Source of the DNA: Plectrocnemia conspersa
Taxonomy: Eukaryota > Arthropoda > Insecta > Trichoptera > Polycentropodidae
Assembly: GCA_009617715.1 (NCBI GenBank)
Contig: VTFK01000011.1
Location: forward strand, 806,001-870,000
DNA: 64,000 bases
Reading direction: 5' to 3'
This document shows, piece after piece, positions 35,785 to 47,149 of the stretch (within the stretch, counting starts at the first letter, position 1; each line of letters begins with the position of its first letter). Under the pieces are notes generated by a model, which saw only the letters and a program-made list of their open reading frames with translations, was not told the origin of the DNA and ran no database searches. A program made the translations under genes and the position numbers.

Positions 35785-36259
35785 CAGTGAAATCTCAATA
35801 TAACGAAGCTCATTAAACCAACAAATAAATTTCAGTGTACTGAAAATTCGTTATATTGAATGTAAGGAAGATAAAATATATTTATTTTATTTTAAATTAA
35901 CATATTAGTACAGCGTCAAAATAACCTCTTATAATATTGACAGGTTGTTTTTTGTCCATGTTTAAGAATAGTGTATGAAACACAATAAAATTAAAAAAAG
36001 TTTGAGGATCAGCGAAACACCCGTAATGTCGCTTTTAAACACATCTGGCACACGCCAAGTCAATGACGAACTGAATTCTTAGAAATATTTGTCAAGTTAT
36101 AACGTCATTCTTAAATTCAGATCAAAATATTTCGTTATACTGAGATCAGTCTTCGTTACAATGCAAACATTTTGTATGAAAGTTTTTCGGGGACAAATTA
36201 GAGATTCGTTATACTGGGAATTTTGTTAATTCGGTATTCGTTACAAAGAGATTTCACTG
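35785..36259. mobile_element. pogo-type miniature element
   Basis: The ends are inverted repeats: CAGTGAAATCTCAATATAAC at the left and its counterpart ending GAGATTTCACTG at the right, followed by TA; the left flank is TG, probably a mutated TA. Inside, TTCGTTAYA occurs about five times (near 35847, 36131, 36152, 36205, 36235). The CAGTGAAA-ctc start and TA target fit Tigger/pogo relatives. There is no coding capacity. Confidence 0.75.
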
Positions 36260-37599
36260 TAATAATTTTTAAAATAGATTTGTAACTTAGCTAAATATTA
36301 TTAAAACAAAAAAATACCAAAATGTTGTCAACATAAAAAATAATACTAAAACGTAACATTTTGTAATAATTAAAAGTAGATTTATAGTTAACATAAATAA
36401 AAATATTAATAAATCGCATTGGTAAACATCCGCTCAAAAATATTACTGATTTTTAAAAATATTTTGTTACACCTTACTGACGCTACAACACAATCGATTA
36501 CCTATAGTTAGTGCAATGTGAGCGATTTTAAGTCATTGATTGTGTTTTAGCGTATTTTAGGTGTTTGAGACCAATAGTGCACTTTAAAAATATTATTAAT
36601 TTTGAGACCCTTGTCTATTTTTATTAAAAATGTTTTGATTTAAATATTTTTTATAGTAAATGTTTTTTCTGCGCAACATTATATATTTTAATAATTAATA
36701 AGTGCAAAAGTTTTCTCTTTATTTAAAATTAATAATAAACTAAACATAATTAAGCTCTATAATAAATTTAAAATATTTAAAATCCATAATTAAATAAAAA
36801 ATATTTTTAAGTTAAAAAAAAATATGTTAAATAAATCTTGAAATTTTATTCTTAAACTCTATAATTTAAAAAATATTTTAATTAGTGTTATACAATTTTT
36901 AGTAGTGTTCTTTCAAAAGCGTAAGTAAGAGAAATTTTTGCAACACTATGTACTTAGTAGTTGGTTGGTAATGAATAGTACTTATTTTGAAACTTTGCCC
37001 CTTTTTGTTGAAAATGTTTTTTCAAGCAAAATTTTAAAAATTCTCTAAAAACTACTACTTTAAATTGCAAACGTTCGCCAAAACTAAGGTAAAAATTTTA
37101 TTCTGTTATGAGAAGCTAATACAAATCTACATTATTTATATTATATTTTAAATACCGTATAAGCTAAGCTTATTTTGAAAAATATCTTTTTTAGAAATTT
37201 ATGTATTAAGTAAGATGTTTTATATGTGCTTCAATAAAATATTTAAGAAGTTCTCTAATGTTTTATTTATTGTGAAGCTAGTGTTGTGAAAAAACATGTT
37301 CCATAAAATTTTGTCTTACAACATGGTAACAACCAACACCGACTAATTACGAATTGTGACACATTTGATCAAAAATTCTTAGAATTGGTGATTAATAGTA
37401 TAGCTTACAAATTACACAAATTTTATTAAATGCGTATTTTTATCAAAACAAATTTTATTCCACAGCTCTAAATTATTTCTGCCTTTGTGTAGTGAATGTT
37501 GTAGAAAACATTGGATAGATTAGTAAATAAATTAATATTTGCAATGTTTGTATTAAATATTGCATTGATGTGTTATTTTCAAAAACTGAAAGCTTTTTG
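36260..37599. other. AT-rich DNA without recognised gene
   Basis: AT-rich interval; the minus frame at 37706-37473 resembles nothing known. Confidence 0.5.
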
Positions 37600-37940
37600 T
37601 ACACCCTATGCTGAAAAACACTCGAATGACATGTCAGCAGCGATTGATTCTGCATAGGGGCGATTTTCAATTCAGGCGGCTTTAGCGAGTGTGCAAAATC
37701 AAACATTTGCGGAACTTGCCATAGGTCGCGTCACGAATCAAAGCACGGCAAAACGGCTTTTCTGCACGCGAAGCCGTCGTATACAGGCGCCCCCCGTTTG
37801 TCGCCGCCCGGGTGACACGCGGCGATTGTCATCGGTCGTGTCATTGTTCGAACCGCGACCGGTGACGATAAGGGCCATGTGTCACTCCGACCGGTGGACT
37901 TTAATCCGAAAAGTGACGCATTAATCTGATTCTCATCGTA
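37600..37940. other. GC-richer island, possible regulatory DNA
   Basis: CpG-rich block (GTCGCCGCCCGGGTGACACG near 37799; the related words CGACCGGTGACG and CGACCGGTGG about 30 bases apart). The plus-strand frame at 37691-37924 is arginine-rich and lacks similarity, so I treat it as chance. Confidence 0.35.
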
Positions 37941-38459
37941 GCATTAAACCTGTACAGATAAGGGTGTGGTAGCGATGTGGTCAGGAACATATGTTCTTTC
38001 AGATATATCCATTGCTATTAAATAGAGTTACGTAAATTTCGAAATTGATGTTCAACGGTCGTTTTTAATTTTTGTTTAGACGTCCAGCTTTTCAACAACC
38101 TTGAAAGACACAACGATGTTTTCAGCGAGAACTGCGAGGAGCTGGCTCAATTTTTTTTAATAATGGTAAATTTGATGTTGCAATATGATAGGCCGTATCC
38201 TTGATGCTTCACAACAAGGTAAACGCAATCTACAACTAATAAGTTGTGACACTCAACTGAAATCAGTATCAGTGATACATATTTAAATACTTAAACACTT
38301 ACAATCAATATTTGACACTAAGTGTATGCATGACTTTTTATTTTATTTTATTTGTTTAAATTATTCGTTACGACATTTATCTGTGAGTGATGTGATTAAT
38401 ATTTAAAAAATATTGCAAAAACTAATGTCGAAAGATACGAAAAAAATAAAAATAAAATA
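37941..38459. other. AT-rich DNA without recognised gene
   Basis: Mixed to AT-rich; no motif recognised. Confidence 0.45.
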
Positions 38460-38462
38460 CTA

Positions 38463-38545
38463 TGATCCATACGGGATTTGAATATGCGTCTTTCAGGTAT
38501 AAGTCACTGAATTTTACCACTAGTCTATTGTACTGATCATCTGGG
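38463..38545 (-). repeat. SINE-like tRNA-derived head, copy C
   Basis: On the minus strand: an A-box-like TAGACTAGTGGTAAAA, then CAGTGACTTATACCTGAAAG and a B-box-like ATTCAAATCCCG. The middle word is shared with copy B at 50.3 kb. Mutated stems show it is not a functional tRNA. No body sequence could be aligned with certainty. Confidence 0.45.
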
Positions 38546-38599
38546 ATGGTTAAAATATTTTTTTTAAATTAAATATGTTTATTTTGTAAGAAAAAGATT

Positions 38600-38830
38600 C
38601 AGAACCTTTTTGAGCAGTCTTTCCGGTTAAATTCTTTTGCAACGAATTATTAAATTGTTATACAAATCATCCATCATGCATAACAATGCCAAACGTTGCG
38701 GTTCGATTGCGAATTATGACAAAACTGAATTTGTCCAGCGTTAAATGAGAACTAAAATGCCTATTGGTTACAATTAGCCGTTCATATTTGGTCAGCGAAT
38801 TGTTTGTCGGAAATTCGGGTTTCGACAAAT
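38600..38830. other. GC-richer island, possible regulatory DNA
   Basis: Less AT-rich, repeat-free block (CAAACGTTGCGGTTCGATTG near 38691); not coding. Confidence 0.3.
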
Positions 38831-39994
38831 AAAATGTTAAACAATGATTTTGCTATTTCAATAATTTTGATTTAAAGTAAAATATTTATCAATGTATCAT
38901 AATAAACTAAACTACTGATATTTATATTATATTTACAATTAAAATATAATACATCATTTAGATATATATTATTGCATCGTAATATGTTTTATGCTGGTTT
39001 TAATATATAAATGGGACAATTGGGTTTATATCAGCTTATTCGGTTTTATTTATCGACATATTAATTATTTACTTATACATAAAAACATATTTTCAATAGA
39101 TAAATATTGATACATATATTCTGTTATCGCATTAAAAATATATTTACATAAGAGTAGTTATAAAGCGTCGGAAAATAATATATATTTAAGACACTTCGGA
39201 TAGAAATAAATAAAAACATCATGAGATAGTTATATATATTCATAAAAACTGAGAAGCAATATGATGTCATATACCAAAACATATATTAGTATAAAATAAT
39301 AAAAATATATACTATTTATTGCTTTTTGTGATGATTTAATACATGTTTAAAAACATATTTTTTTCTGTACTATTTTCAATCGAAAGTTGGATATCATATT
39401 AATGCATAAATTGACTTCATCAATTATTAAGTTAATTACAATTGTGAATAAAATTATGAAGTAGTGGCAAAAAAATAAATCTCTAAAATGAAAAACGAAA
39501 TGTAGTCAAGTTAAACTGGAATACTAAAACCAGCAGATAATTTATTATTAAAAGTTACTTATTTTCTTTAAAATAAATGCACATAAATTCCACAGTTAAA
39601 CACTAGAAATATTATAGCTGTCACTGATTGATAAAAAGTAAGATTGATGCTTTTTCTGTATCATATGAACTCACAAAAAAATTTTAAAAATTTGAAACTG
39701 AAAACAAAGTTCATAGATTGATAAGTAAAATAGAACCATACGCGGTTTATAAGGGATAATTTGGAAAAATATTCTCACGGGAAATTTTCAATGGCACTAA
39801 AACTTAAAAAAAAAAAATGTTCTTCAATTGACAATCTTTCGAGTATTTTCCAGTTATTTAAGTAACCGCTAAAATTAATCTGATAATTACAATTATATTC
39901 CGATTAGTTTATCGCCACAAAAGTTTGACTGACTGACATTTAGTAAAATATTTAAAGAAAATCTTTATACACCTAAAATAATCTTTGGAGTATA
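38831..39994. other. AT-rich DNA without recognised gene
   Basis: AT-rich interval; nothing recognised. Confidence 0.5.
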
Positions 39995-40650
39995 AAATTA
40001 TTAAGGAACAGTTATCATTTGGGTAAAATTTACAAACATTAGCTCAATAGTTGCATGAAGCATATAGGTGTATGCGATTTTTTTATTATAAGAAATACGG
40101 GTTTTTAAATTTTATATTTTACATAGAAAAAGCTTTTGAAGCAGTATTGCATGATGGTTTGATTCGTAAACTATATAAATAAAATTCATGACTATCTGCT
40201 ATGCTTCATATGCATATATGTACATAAAAAGTAAAAGCTATGTTGTTTAATTAAATAATGAACACTAAATAATTTTAGCTGGAGTTTCTAAGTAAAGTTT
40301 TCTCGTTTCGTTTCTCTTTACTTTGTATACGAACGATACCCCAAAAATAAAAAAATTGATTTTATTTAGAATATGTACGCTGAAGATATAACTATTTTAA
40401 TAAGTAGTTACGGTCAAATAATTGAAAAAAATCTCAAATAAATATTTTGAGAGGTGGAAAAATCACTCGAATTAAAACAAATTTTTCACAAATCATAGAT
40501 AAACTCTGTCACCACCTTTCCTAAATACAAAGGATAGTAACGTAAAATGGAAAACAAGCGTTAAATAGATAGGCTTACACCTGGATTCTAAGCTTATATT
40601 TAATAAACATATTCTAGAATATTGCTTTATATTTAATAGAAAGAGCGCTT
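39995..40650 (+). pseudogene. jockey-like reverse transcriptase remnant
   Basis: Fragments in different frames follow reverse transcriptase order: KEQLSFG then LQTLAQ, FYIEKAFEAVLHDGLIRKLY, AGVSK then SFLFTLYTNDTPK across a stop, MYAEDITIL (the catalytic YADD box, here YAED), and IGLHLDSKLIFNKHI. These match the jockey clade pattern (QFGFRxxxST, DVEKAFDxVWHxGLI, AGVPQGS, YADDTAIL, YLGxxLDxKLxxxxHI). Stops, frameshifts and the lost second Asp mean it is dead. Confidence 0.8.
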
Positions 40651-40689
40651 AAACTAGCCAAGATAAAATTTTAATATAGATTAAAATTT

Positions 40690-40717
40690 TATTAATTGTT
40701 TATAGAAACAATTAATA
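40690..40717. repeat. Perfect 12-bp hairpin
   Basis: TATTAATTGTTT, loop ATAG, AAACAATTAATA. First of three strong hairpins within 280 bases. Confidence 0.65.
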
Positions 40718-40724
40718 TGTTTAT

Positions 40725-40744
40725 TTGGTGTAAAATAACACCAA
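40725..40744. repeat. Perfect 7-bp hairpin
   Basis: TTGGTGT, six bases, ACACCAA. Lies eight bases after the previous hairpin. Confidence 0.55.
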
Positions 40745-40920
40745 TAATACTATTTTTTCTTAATTGCAGCCCAAATGCTTTTATATCATGTATAATATAA
40801 TTTTTATTTTTTATACTCAATAATAAAATTCCCAGTACTTTATTTATTAATTAATATATTACGATCAAAATATTTAATAATTCCCAACCATTTTTGCTGG
40901 AATTGGCAAATTACTAAAAT

Positions 40921-40968
40921 TCGTCCTAAATCTGTTAATCCATCGGTGGATTAACCGATTAAGGACGA
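40921..40968. repeat. 22-bp near-perfect hairpin with 4-base loop
   Basis: The arms 40921-40942 and 40947-40968 pair at 20 of 22 positions around the loop TCGG; the inner part GTTAATCCA/TGGATTAAC is perfect and the outer part ends CGTCC/GGACG. It is the strongest simple hairpin I see in the window. Confidence 0.75.
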
Positions 40969-41476
40969 AAACAATTTTTTGATTAGTCTGTGCCTCACAA
41001 AATTCGATACTCAGACGTGCGAATTGTTATCTATGGTTCTCAATCCAAAAAGTTTTGTTTTTAATTTTACGTACATATTTTCTTTAAATAAATTAAAAAA
41101 CTGTCTTATACTACAGCCGACTGAGCCAATAAATATAATTATAGAATCAATAGCAGTGATGAGAAAAAGTTATTATTATACAATTACATATAATTTGGGC
41201 AAACAAAAACATATTTAAGTTATTATGGCTAAAAAAAATTGCGGTAATATAAAAATAATATTTGTGCTAGTGAATATAATTAAAAAAATAAAGCAAATAT
41301 TACCGATAGTGAAAGTGATAATACCTAGTGTAATTTTGCGTATTAATTTATATCGTAAACATTTATTTATTGACGATGACGATGATGAATCTAAAATGAC
41401 GCTCATGGCTAATGACTAAAAAATGCAAAAAAAAAATAAAAAATGAAAAAAAAAAATTTGAGCACGAAAGGGTTAA
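40969..41476 (-). mobile_element. Possible piggyBac-type end (single)
   Basis: Read on the minus strand, TTAA (41476-41473) is followed by CCCTTTCGTGCTCAAA, the look of a piggyBac terminal repeat, and then long T runs. The matching end was not found to the left, so this may be a truncated miniature element. The plus frame at 41225-41419 with a run of Asp is not recognised. Confidence 0.35.
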
Positions 41477-42469
41477 TAAAATCAGATAAATATAAATAGT
41501 AGCGAAGACATTCTGAGACAACAACCATTTTTCTTTGGCAATGAGTCAAACCAAAAATTCCAAAATGTTTTCACGGATTTTTTTAATTAAAAGTGAACGT
41601 AGATAAATAAAAAACAACCTATTTTTTCAAAAATGTTTTATATAACTAGGCTTAAGGCGTTAATAATCAATAAAAAATGAGCAAGAGAGAAGTTTTAAAA
41701 TATAGATGAACGAAAAATAATCTTATAGTATTAGCTTGGAAAAATAAAAAAAATGTCGCAGGCTGCATTAAGCGTGGCATATTGAATATGTACTATTCCT
41801 ATTTAATAAATAGCTATAATATGTAAAAAAAAAAAACATTATATAAGGAAAAATAAAGAACATTTTTTTTAAACGTGATTGAAAATTATATTTTTATATA
41901 GAAGATTGCTTCGAAAAATAACACACGATGGACAAATCTAATTAAACAATAATTTGTAAATATGTTAGTACTTGTAATATAAATATGTACATAAATTTAT
42001 TAAGTGTTTCATATTTTAAAGTAATAATTTAAACAATAAATTTCTGCGATTAAAAATTGGTGTTGTGTGAATTAAAAATGTAAAAAATTAATTAAGCACT
42101 ATTAACAAGGACAGTGCGAATCATTCTGTCTTTTGTCTTTTCTGGTAGTGCTTCCAACATTTGGAATGAGTATAAGGTATATTAATAATATAAAATAAGC
42201 CTTATTTTTGTGATTAAATAAATTGGACCTTAATGGACTTTTCAATAAAAAAATATTTTATTCTAAAGAGCATATTAGTCTTCAAATACCACCAATTAAA
42301 AATAACATATATTTATATAAAAAATAAATTACCATTTAAATCTTAATATGTATTAGAAGTAATTAAATTTAGGAACGCTTTTTATTATTTTCATCATATT
42401 TTTTTTCTTATTAAAAAAATCACTTTTGCCAAAAACCAACATGTATCCGCCCACGGGCGGACAATTCAG
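41477..42469. other. AT-rich DNA without recognised gene
   Basis: AT-rich interval; nothing recognised. Confidence 0.5.
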
Positions 42470-42930
42470 CTTCGGTTCTGGCAAACGAGGCTCTAAGTAT
42501 TTGCTTGTTTGAAAGGCACACCAGCAGTCGAAAAGCCTCGCAAGCTTTGTTATGCAAATTTCTCGCTTTCCGACCCAAACCAACGAGCGTACGTAGCCGC
42601 CGTGCACTGTATTTTCCAAATTGTAAGGTGCTATTCCTCAGAGTGGTTGCCTCATTAAATGAAATATATGAAAGTCACGGGGCTGCCGTGTGTTGCAAAG
42701 TTTTAGCTGGCGCGGGGCTAAGTGGAAAATTTCGCACATACGGGAAGCGTAGCGCTGAAATGCTAAGCAGAAGCCGCGCCCCGGGTGCAATGTGTTCTGA
42801 AATATTAACAATTCGACGCCGGGTCTCTCTCGTCACACTTTCAGAAAGTTGGGCTCGGATTTGAATTAACACACCCTTGAATGCCTGCTAATATCCGGAA
42901 GTGCGCTTTTGGGAAAGTCTGCGCGAGGTA
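42470..42930. other. GC-richer island, possible regulatory DNA
   Basis: The longest open frame outside the gene (42505-42864, plus, 119 codons) lies here but has no similarity I can name, and another frame is open antisense. The block is repeat-free and CpG-containing (GCTGGCGCGGGGCTAAGTGG near 42707). An unknown small protein cannot be excluded; regulatory DNA is more likely. Confidence 0.35.
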
Positions 42931-43479
42931 GAGATTTAAAATTGAGAGTAATAAGAAAGCTCCTTTTTTAATATTGGATAAGTAAAAATACAAACCAGCA
43001 TATTTATAAAATTATATCAACATATTATTGAATTTCAATATTTAAAACCATTTTTGAAACATATGTAAAATATATATTGAAAAATCAAAATATTTTAGCA
43101 ATATTTTTTTAATTCAAATAATGATTATTAAATAAAATTTAATAAATAAGAATAATGTAATCATGAATATCAACAGCTTGTATTTTAATCTGTACACACT
43201 TCATAAAGTCTGTACTATTAATAATACGCCGCGGTATCTAACATGTTACTTGAACACTTTTTTGATGCTACGTAAATAATTAATAATGGTTAAACTATAA
43301 TAAAAAAAAGTAGAATAGTTTGATGTTCAAGAATAATTAATATTTATAAATTATTTAAAATATATTAATTTATTAAGTATCAAATAATAAATAAAGATAT
43401 TTTATTATTATTAAAAAAACTAGTCTTTTGTGTTGCAATAAAAGCTTTACGATAAATAAATTGATGCAGCTTTTTTTCT
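42931..43479. other. AT-rich DNA without recognised gene
   Basis: AT-rich spacer; nothing recognised. Confidence 0.5.
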
Positions 43480-44110
43480 GCTAAAATTCATGCGACTTCA
43501 GCGTCAATCCAATTGTAATTCAAAACGAATGCACTTATTTCTGTCATACCTAATAACCATAAACTCTCATCGATTGTATTAGCTTTTATTTACCATTTGT
43601 CGTGGGACTTTAAACTCAATTAATACGCGTATATAGAGACGACGTATTGTCAGCAGTAATTTAGTTCGGTTCAATAGCGCGTGACCGTCCCCTTTGCATA
43701 CCTTCAATTAGGTTCGCATTGATTTCGTTGCATAGACATTCAGAATGATGGTTTGTATATAGATATTCACAGATTGATTTCGCCGTTGCATTATTAACGG
43801 TACAACAAACGCGTATATTAATGCTCTTGTGCCCATAGAATGGTAGGCGAGCACTCTTCGTTCTCCACCACAGCTACCCACCTCCGTAGAGCACCAAGAC
43901 CTCCACAGAGCCAACAATGGCCGAGAAGGGTAATTATGCAGGGGAAATTTCATAACGAGACCGACTCGAGTGGAATATTCAAATTGTCGATGGGGTGCAA
44001 GCGGTCGGATAACATGGCGCAACGCATTTCGTTACAACGGCGTGCAACGCCGATGAAAGCTACGTCAATGCGGTCGGTTAGTGTGTTGGTGCAATGAAAA
44101 TGCAAAAAAA
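43480..44110. other. GC-richer island, possible regulatory DNA
   Basis: Repeat-free block; overlapping frames 43840-44097 (plus) and 44022-43708 (minus) occupy the same bases on opposite strands without similarity, which argues against either being real. Confidence 0.35.
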
Positions 44111-44470
44111 AAATGTGCATAAACCAGTGGTGGTGCGTGAGAAGTGACTGAATAGAAAACGTGGCTGATATATTGTAGCGCCTAGTGCTTTTTTATTCAC
44201 AGTCAAAATCACTTATATGCATATAAAAAACGATTCCTAATTATGCAATGCTTCGTAAGTTTTATTTGAAAAAAAGATGAATCGTGATTATATTTATGTT
44301 TATCTGATTATTAAATATCTAGTGAGTATGGTTATTAAATTGTTGGGTTTCAAAAATCATTAAAAAGTAACAAGAAGAGAAAGATTACGTCTGAAAAATG
44401 AGGCAAATTTAAAGATAGATCTCGGGACTTAACCATCGCATTAATAATTATTTTACGGGCTACTTATTAC
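44111..44470. other. AT-rich DNA without recognised gene
   Basis: AT-rich spacer; nothing recognised. Confidence 0.45.
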
Positions 44471-44577
44471 CACATCTTTCTCGAGATGGTAATCAATCGT
44501 AATTACCCATAAGAATCGAATAAACTACTCCTTATATGAAAAGCATGCGCGATAGACAATGCGTTCTACTCTGCGCA
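44471..44577 (+). repeat. Paired repeat B, copy 1
   Basis: Aligns with 52168-52270 in the same orientation. Anchors in order: CACATC, GAGA, TAATCA, AAACTACTC, a GCATGCGCGATAGACAAT-type word, and CGCGCA or TGCGCA at the end. It is non-coding and its nature is unknown. Confidence 0.55.
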
Positions 44578-45060
44578 AAATACTATTGTTCTTCCACCCT
44601 TTTGTTAATGATCGCCAATGTTGTGTTTCTCAAAGAGAGAAAACGCCCCATCATAGGCGCAATTTTAATGTTTTGGGGGGGGGGAGGCAATGCGTAAATC
44701 ATATTATTTAATACATTTTTATTGTTGTTACCTTTCACGCACCCATGCTATATTGCTTTTTCAGAGAATTTCGCAAGAGAGAGATTAGTGAATACATCGT
44801 ACCGTGAGTATAATGCATTTTCTCTTGCATGGATTCGCGTGCACGTGTGCAATCGTGTGAATACGTGTGTCCCTAACGCGCTGACTTGCTCTGTAGCACC
44901 CATCAGACGGTGTTTCAATCGTGCGTCAGTATTTGTTTGCTGTCGTCGGAAAAACTATGTCAAAGAGCAGAATGCGTTTCTTAATTATTTTTAATCTACA
45001 GTTATACTTCATATCTTAATATACTTAATTTTAATATAAACTACCTTAAGTTAAAATAAT
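44578..45060. other. GC-richer island with a G10 run
   Basis: It contains G10 at 44675-44684 and CpG words (CGCGTGCACGTGTGCAATCG near 44837). The frame 44722-44994 has no similarity. It may include the 5' part of the piggyBac copy that follows. Confidence 0.3.
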
Positions 45061-45064
45061 ATTT

Positions 45065-45500
45065 ATAGCAATGGCTTAAAGATATAATGATTTTGATAAA
45101 TCGGATAACGAATTTCTCTTGGATAACAAAGACGCGATTGAAATGTTTAAATCGGATTAAGACGAAGATTATTGCAGTTACGAAGTAAGTACTTTTCAGA
45201 TTCATCGGAGTGTAATGAAAACACGGAACATCCGTATGATATCAACATTTTTTTTTTAAAAATATGACAAATATATATTATTTTCAGGGCATGATCAATA
45301 GTAAAAGAGAAGTCAATCATGAAATGAAAGTTGTCAAGGATATGACAACAAAATATAACGGTACCGGGAGAAATATTATCACATACAATTTTTTCACATC
45401 TATTTCTTTAGCTCAATTTATTAGAAAACGATTTATTTGATACGGATACATTGAAGGCCAACAAGCGCAAATACCAAAGTAGTTAGTAAAAGATAAAACA
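45065..45500 (+). pseudogene. piggyBac transposase remnant
   Basis: An acidic opening segment (DFDKSDNEFLLDN, then DAIEMFKSD) is followed, after a gap, by VVKDMTTKYNGTGRNIITYN, FFTSISLAQFI and, past a stop, QAQIPK. The family has the pattern YGTGRNVTxDNxFTSxxLAxxLL and K-xIPKEF. The catalytic Asp of DN is Tyr here, stops interrupt the frame, and most of the transposase is deleted. TTAA-flanked ends were not located. Confidence 0.75.
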
Positions 45501-45523
45501 TTAGATGCTTGGCGTCTAATGTT
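45497..45523. repeat. 12-bp hairpin with 3-base loop
   Basis: AACATTAGATGC, loop TTG, GCGTCTAATGTT: complementary except one G-T wobble. It lies directly after the piggyBac remnant. Confidence 0.55.
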
Positions 45524-45530
45524 GCAAAAA

Positions 45531-46079
45531 TTCACATGATTCTATTGCTTAGTACAAAAGTTTTTAACACAGACTTTTCATTATAACGATTTAAAATTAA
45601 CCTTTGCAAATATACTAAAATTTGTAACAAACAATAACCAGTTACAAAATTTATAAAAATAAAAATACACTATAAAGTAGTAATTTCCAAAATGTGGCAA
45701 ATAATTTTTAATGTTCAACATATTTTATCTAAATATTTTTAATTAAAATATTTGTCATAAATATAAATTGCGCTGCCAACTAAGATTAAAGTACATATAT
45801 TCATATAGATATTAAAAAGTTAGTGTAAAATGAATAACATACGTATTTAATCTCGAAGTTGGTAATATATTTTTAGTATAGACTTACTAGATATCAGTGG
45901 CATATATTCATATAGCCGATTTTAAAAATTTCAGCTTTTTCCCATATATAAATAAATAAATAAAATCAAATAATCTAAAATATTATTATATAAAAATATC
46001 AAATTTAATAAACTTATAATTATTTTTATATATAAAATCTAAGTTCTTTTAAATAAATTTTTCTATTGTTAAAAGCTCT
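45531..46079. other. AT-rich DNA without recognised gene
   Basis: AT-rich spacer; nothing recognised. Confidence 0.5.
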
Positions 46080-46105
46080 TCTTTTTTAATATAGGATCCC
46101 TTTTT

Positions 46106-46480
46106 CTATTTACTAGATATAACAATTATTCGTTTCAGAGCAGAAAATGAACGTTCTGCTGAAGCAGTACTGCTTGGAAATAATATAGTTTGCCTAGATT
46201 TATCTATTTCCTGAAAATGACTATTATTTGTGTTTTATAAATTGTACAAGCTCATGAACAGATTTCTCTGAAAATTTAGGTAAATGATAAAGAACAGCAA
46301 GCTCATTTTTTTTAGATAATAATCAAATAAGTTAGAATTGTTGAGATAACATTTAGAAATTTTGCTTTATATTGCTCATATCCAGAAAATGAAAATATTC
46401 CAATTTGACATTGAAGAAAACGGATTTGACAAAAAAAATGCTTTTTTTCAACAAGAAGTCTTGGATAATTTTCTTCCGTT
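46106..46480 (-). pseudogene. hAT transposase carboxyl-terminal remnant (first copy)
   Basis: The minus strand reads ELAVLYHLPKFSEKSVHELV and then, shifted, HFQEIDKSRQ, TILFPSSTASAERSFSALKR and a stop at 46108-46106. The word P-STASAERSFSALKRIK is the signature of the hAT dimerisation region in the ZMYM1-like group. Frameshifts separate the parts and nothing upstream of this region is intact. Confidence 0.75.
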
Positions 46481-46507
46481 ACATAAGAATCCCATAATGT
46501 TTTATAA

Positions 46508-46574
46508 TGACCTGTTCATGCACTAGAGCAAAAAAAAGGTCAATGCTCCTGACCACTGCACTAGAGCAAGGTCA
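46508..46574. promoter_or_regulatory. Repeated module with nuclear-receptor half-sites
   Basis: GCACTAGAGCAA occurs at 46520 and 46558, each followed by AGGTCA (46537-46542 and 46569-46574) and each preceded by a reverse half-site (TGACCT at 46508, TGACCA at 46550). Insect orphan receptors bind AAGGTCA-type sites. The duplicated module is visible; its function is inferred. Confidence 0.4.
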
Positions 46575-47149
46575 CTTAAATTGAATCAGATAAAAAATAC
46601 TCATTGACCATATTAATAAACTAGGCATATTATATTTGTTGTACATATGTATTAAAATTAATATATATATTTAAAACAATCAATGATAAAATAAATTTAG
46701 AAGTGACGCTTCCACGGCATTTTCACGCAACGTCAATAGCCTACAAGCTGTGATTTTCCTGGAAAGCTATTTTATACTTTATAAGGATTAAAGGAATTTT
46801 TCTCAAAAGTAAAAATTAAACAAAGGATGAACTTTCACAATATTATTTCTTCTAATGGGGGATTTATTTGGCAAAGTTCAAGTCGCTTAAATAATTTAGC
46901 ACCACTTTAAAATTTACTCATCATATTTGTGCTAATCATTTAAATCTATTAGAAGAAATATCTATATTTTTAATGGGTTTATCTTAGAAGTGTCAAACAT
47001 TTTTATAAAATATTTTCTTAAACTTATATATATATAAAAGTCAATCCTGAAGATATATACATATACTAGATATTTTATATAGGTAATGTTTATAACATAA
47101 ATAAATCATCAATTTCATAATTTATAAAATAGGTCACTCTATCGCTAGT
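46575..47149. other. AT-rich DNA without recognised gene
   Basis: AT-rich spacer; nothing recognised. Confidence 0.5.

Noticed and set aside
37840..37870. tRNA T-arm-like TTCGAACC word
   Set aside because: No accompanying D-arm, anticodon arm or acceptor pairing could be drawn around it.
37691..37924. 77-codon arginine-rich frame
   Set aside because: Falls in a CpG-rich island and lacks any recognisable motif; stop-poor sequence is expected there.
38463..38545. Functional tRNA gene
   Set aside because: A and B boxes are visible, but the stems carry mismatches and the same head occurs in other repeat copies, so it is a SINE-type remnant.
42505..42864. 119-codon open frame
   Set aside because: No family resemblance, no splice or initiation context, and a competing frame on the opposite strand. 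It is explained by the GC-richer composition of the island.
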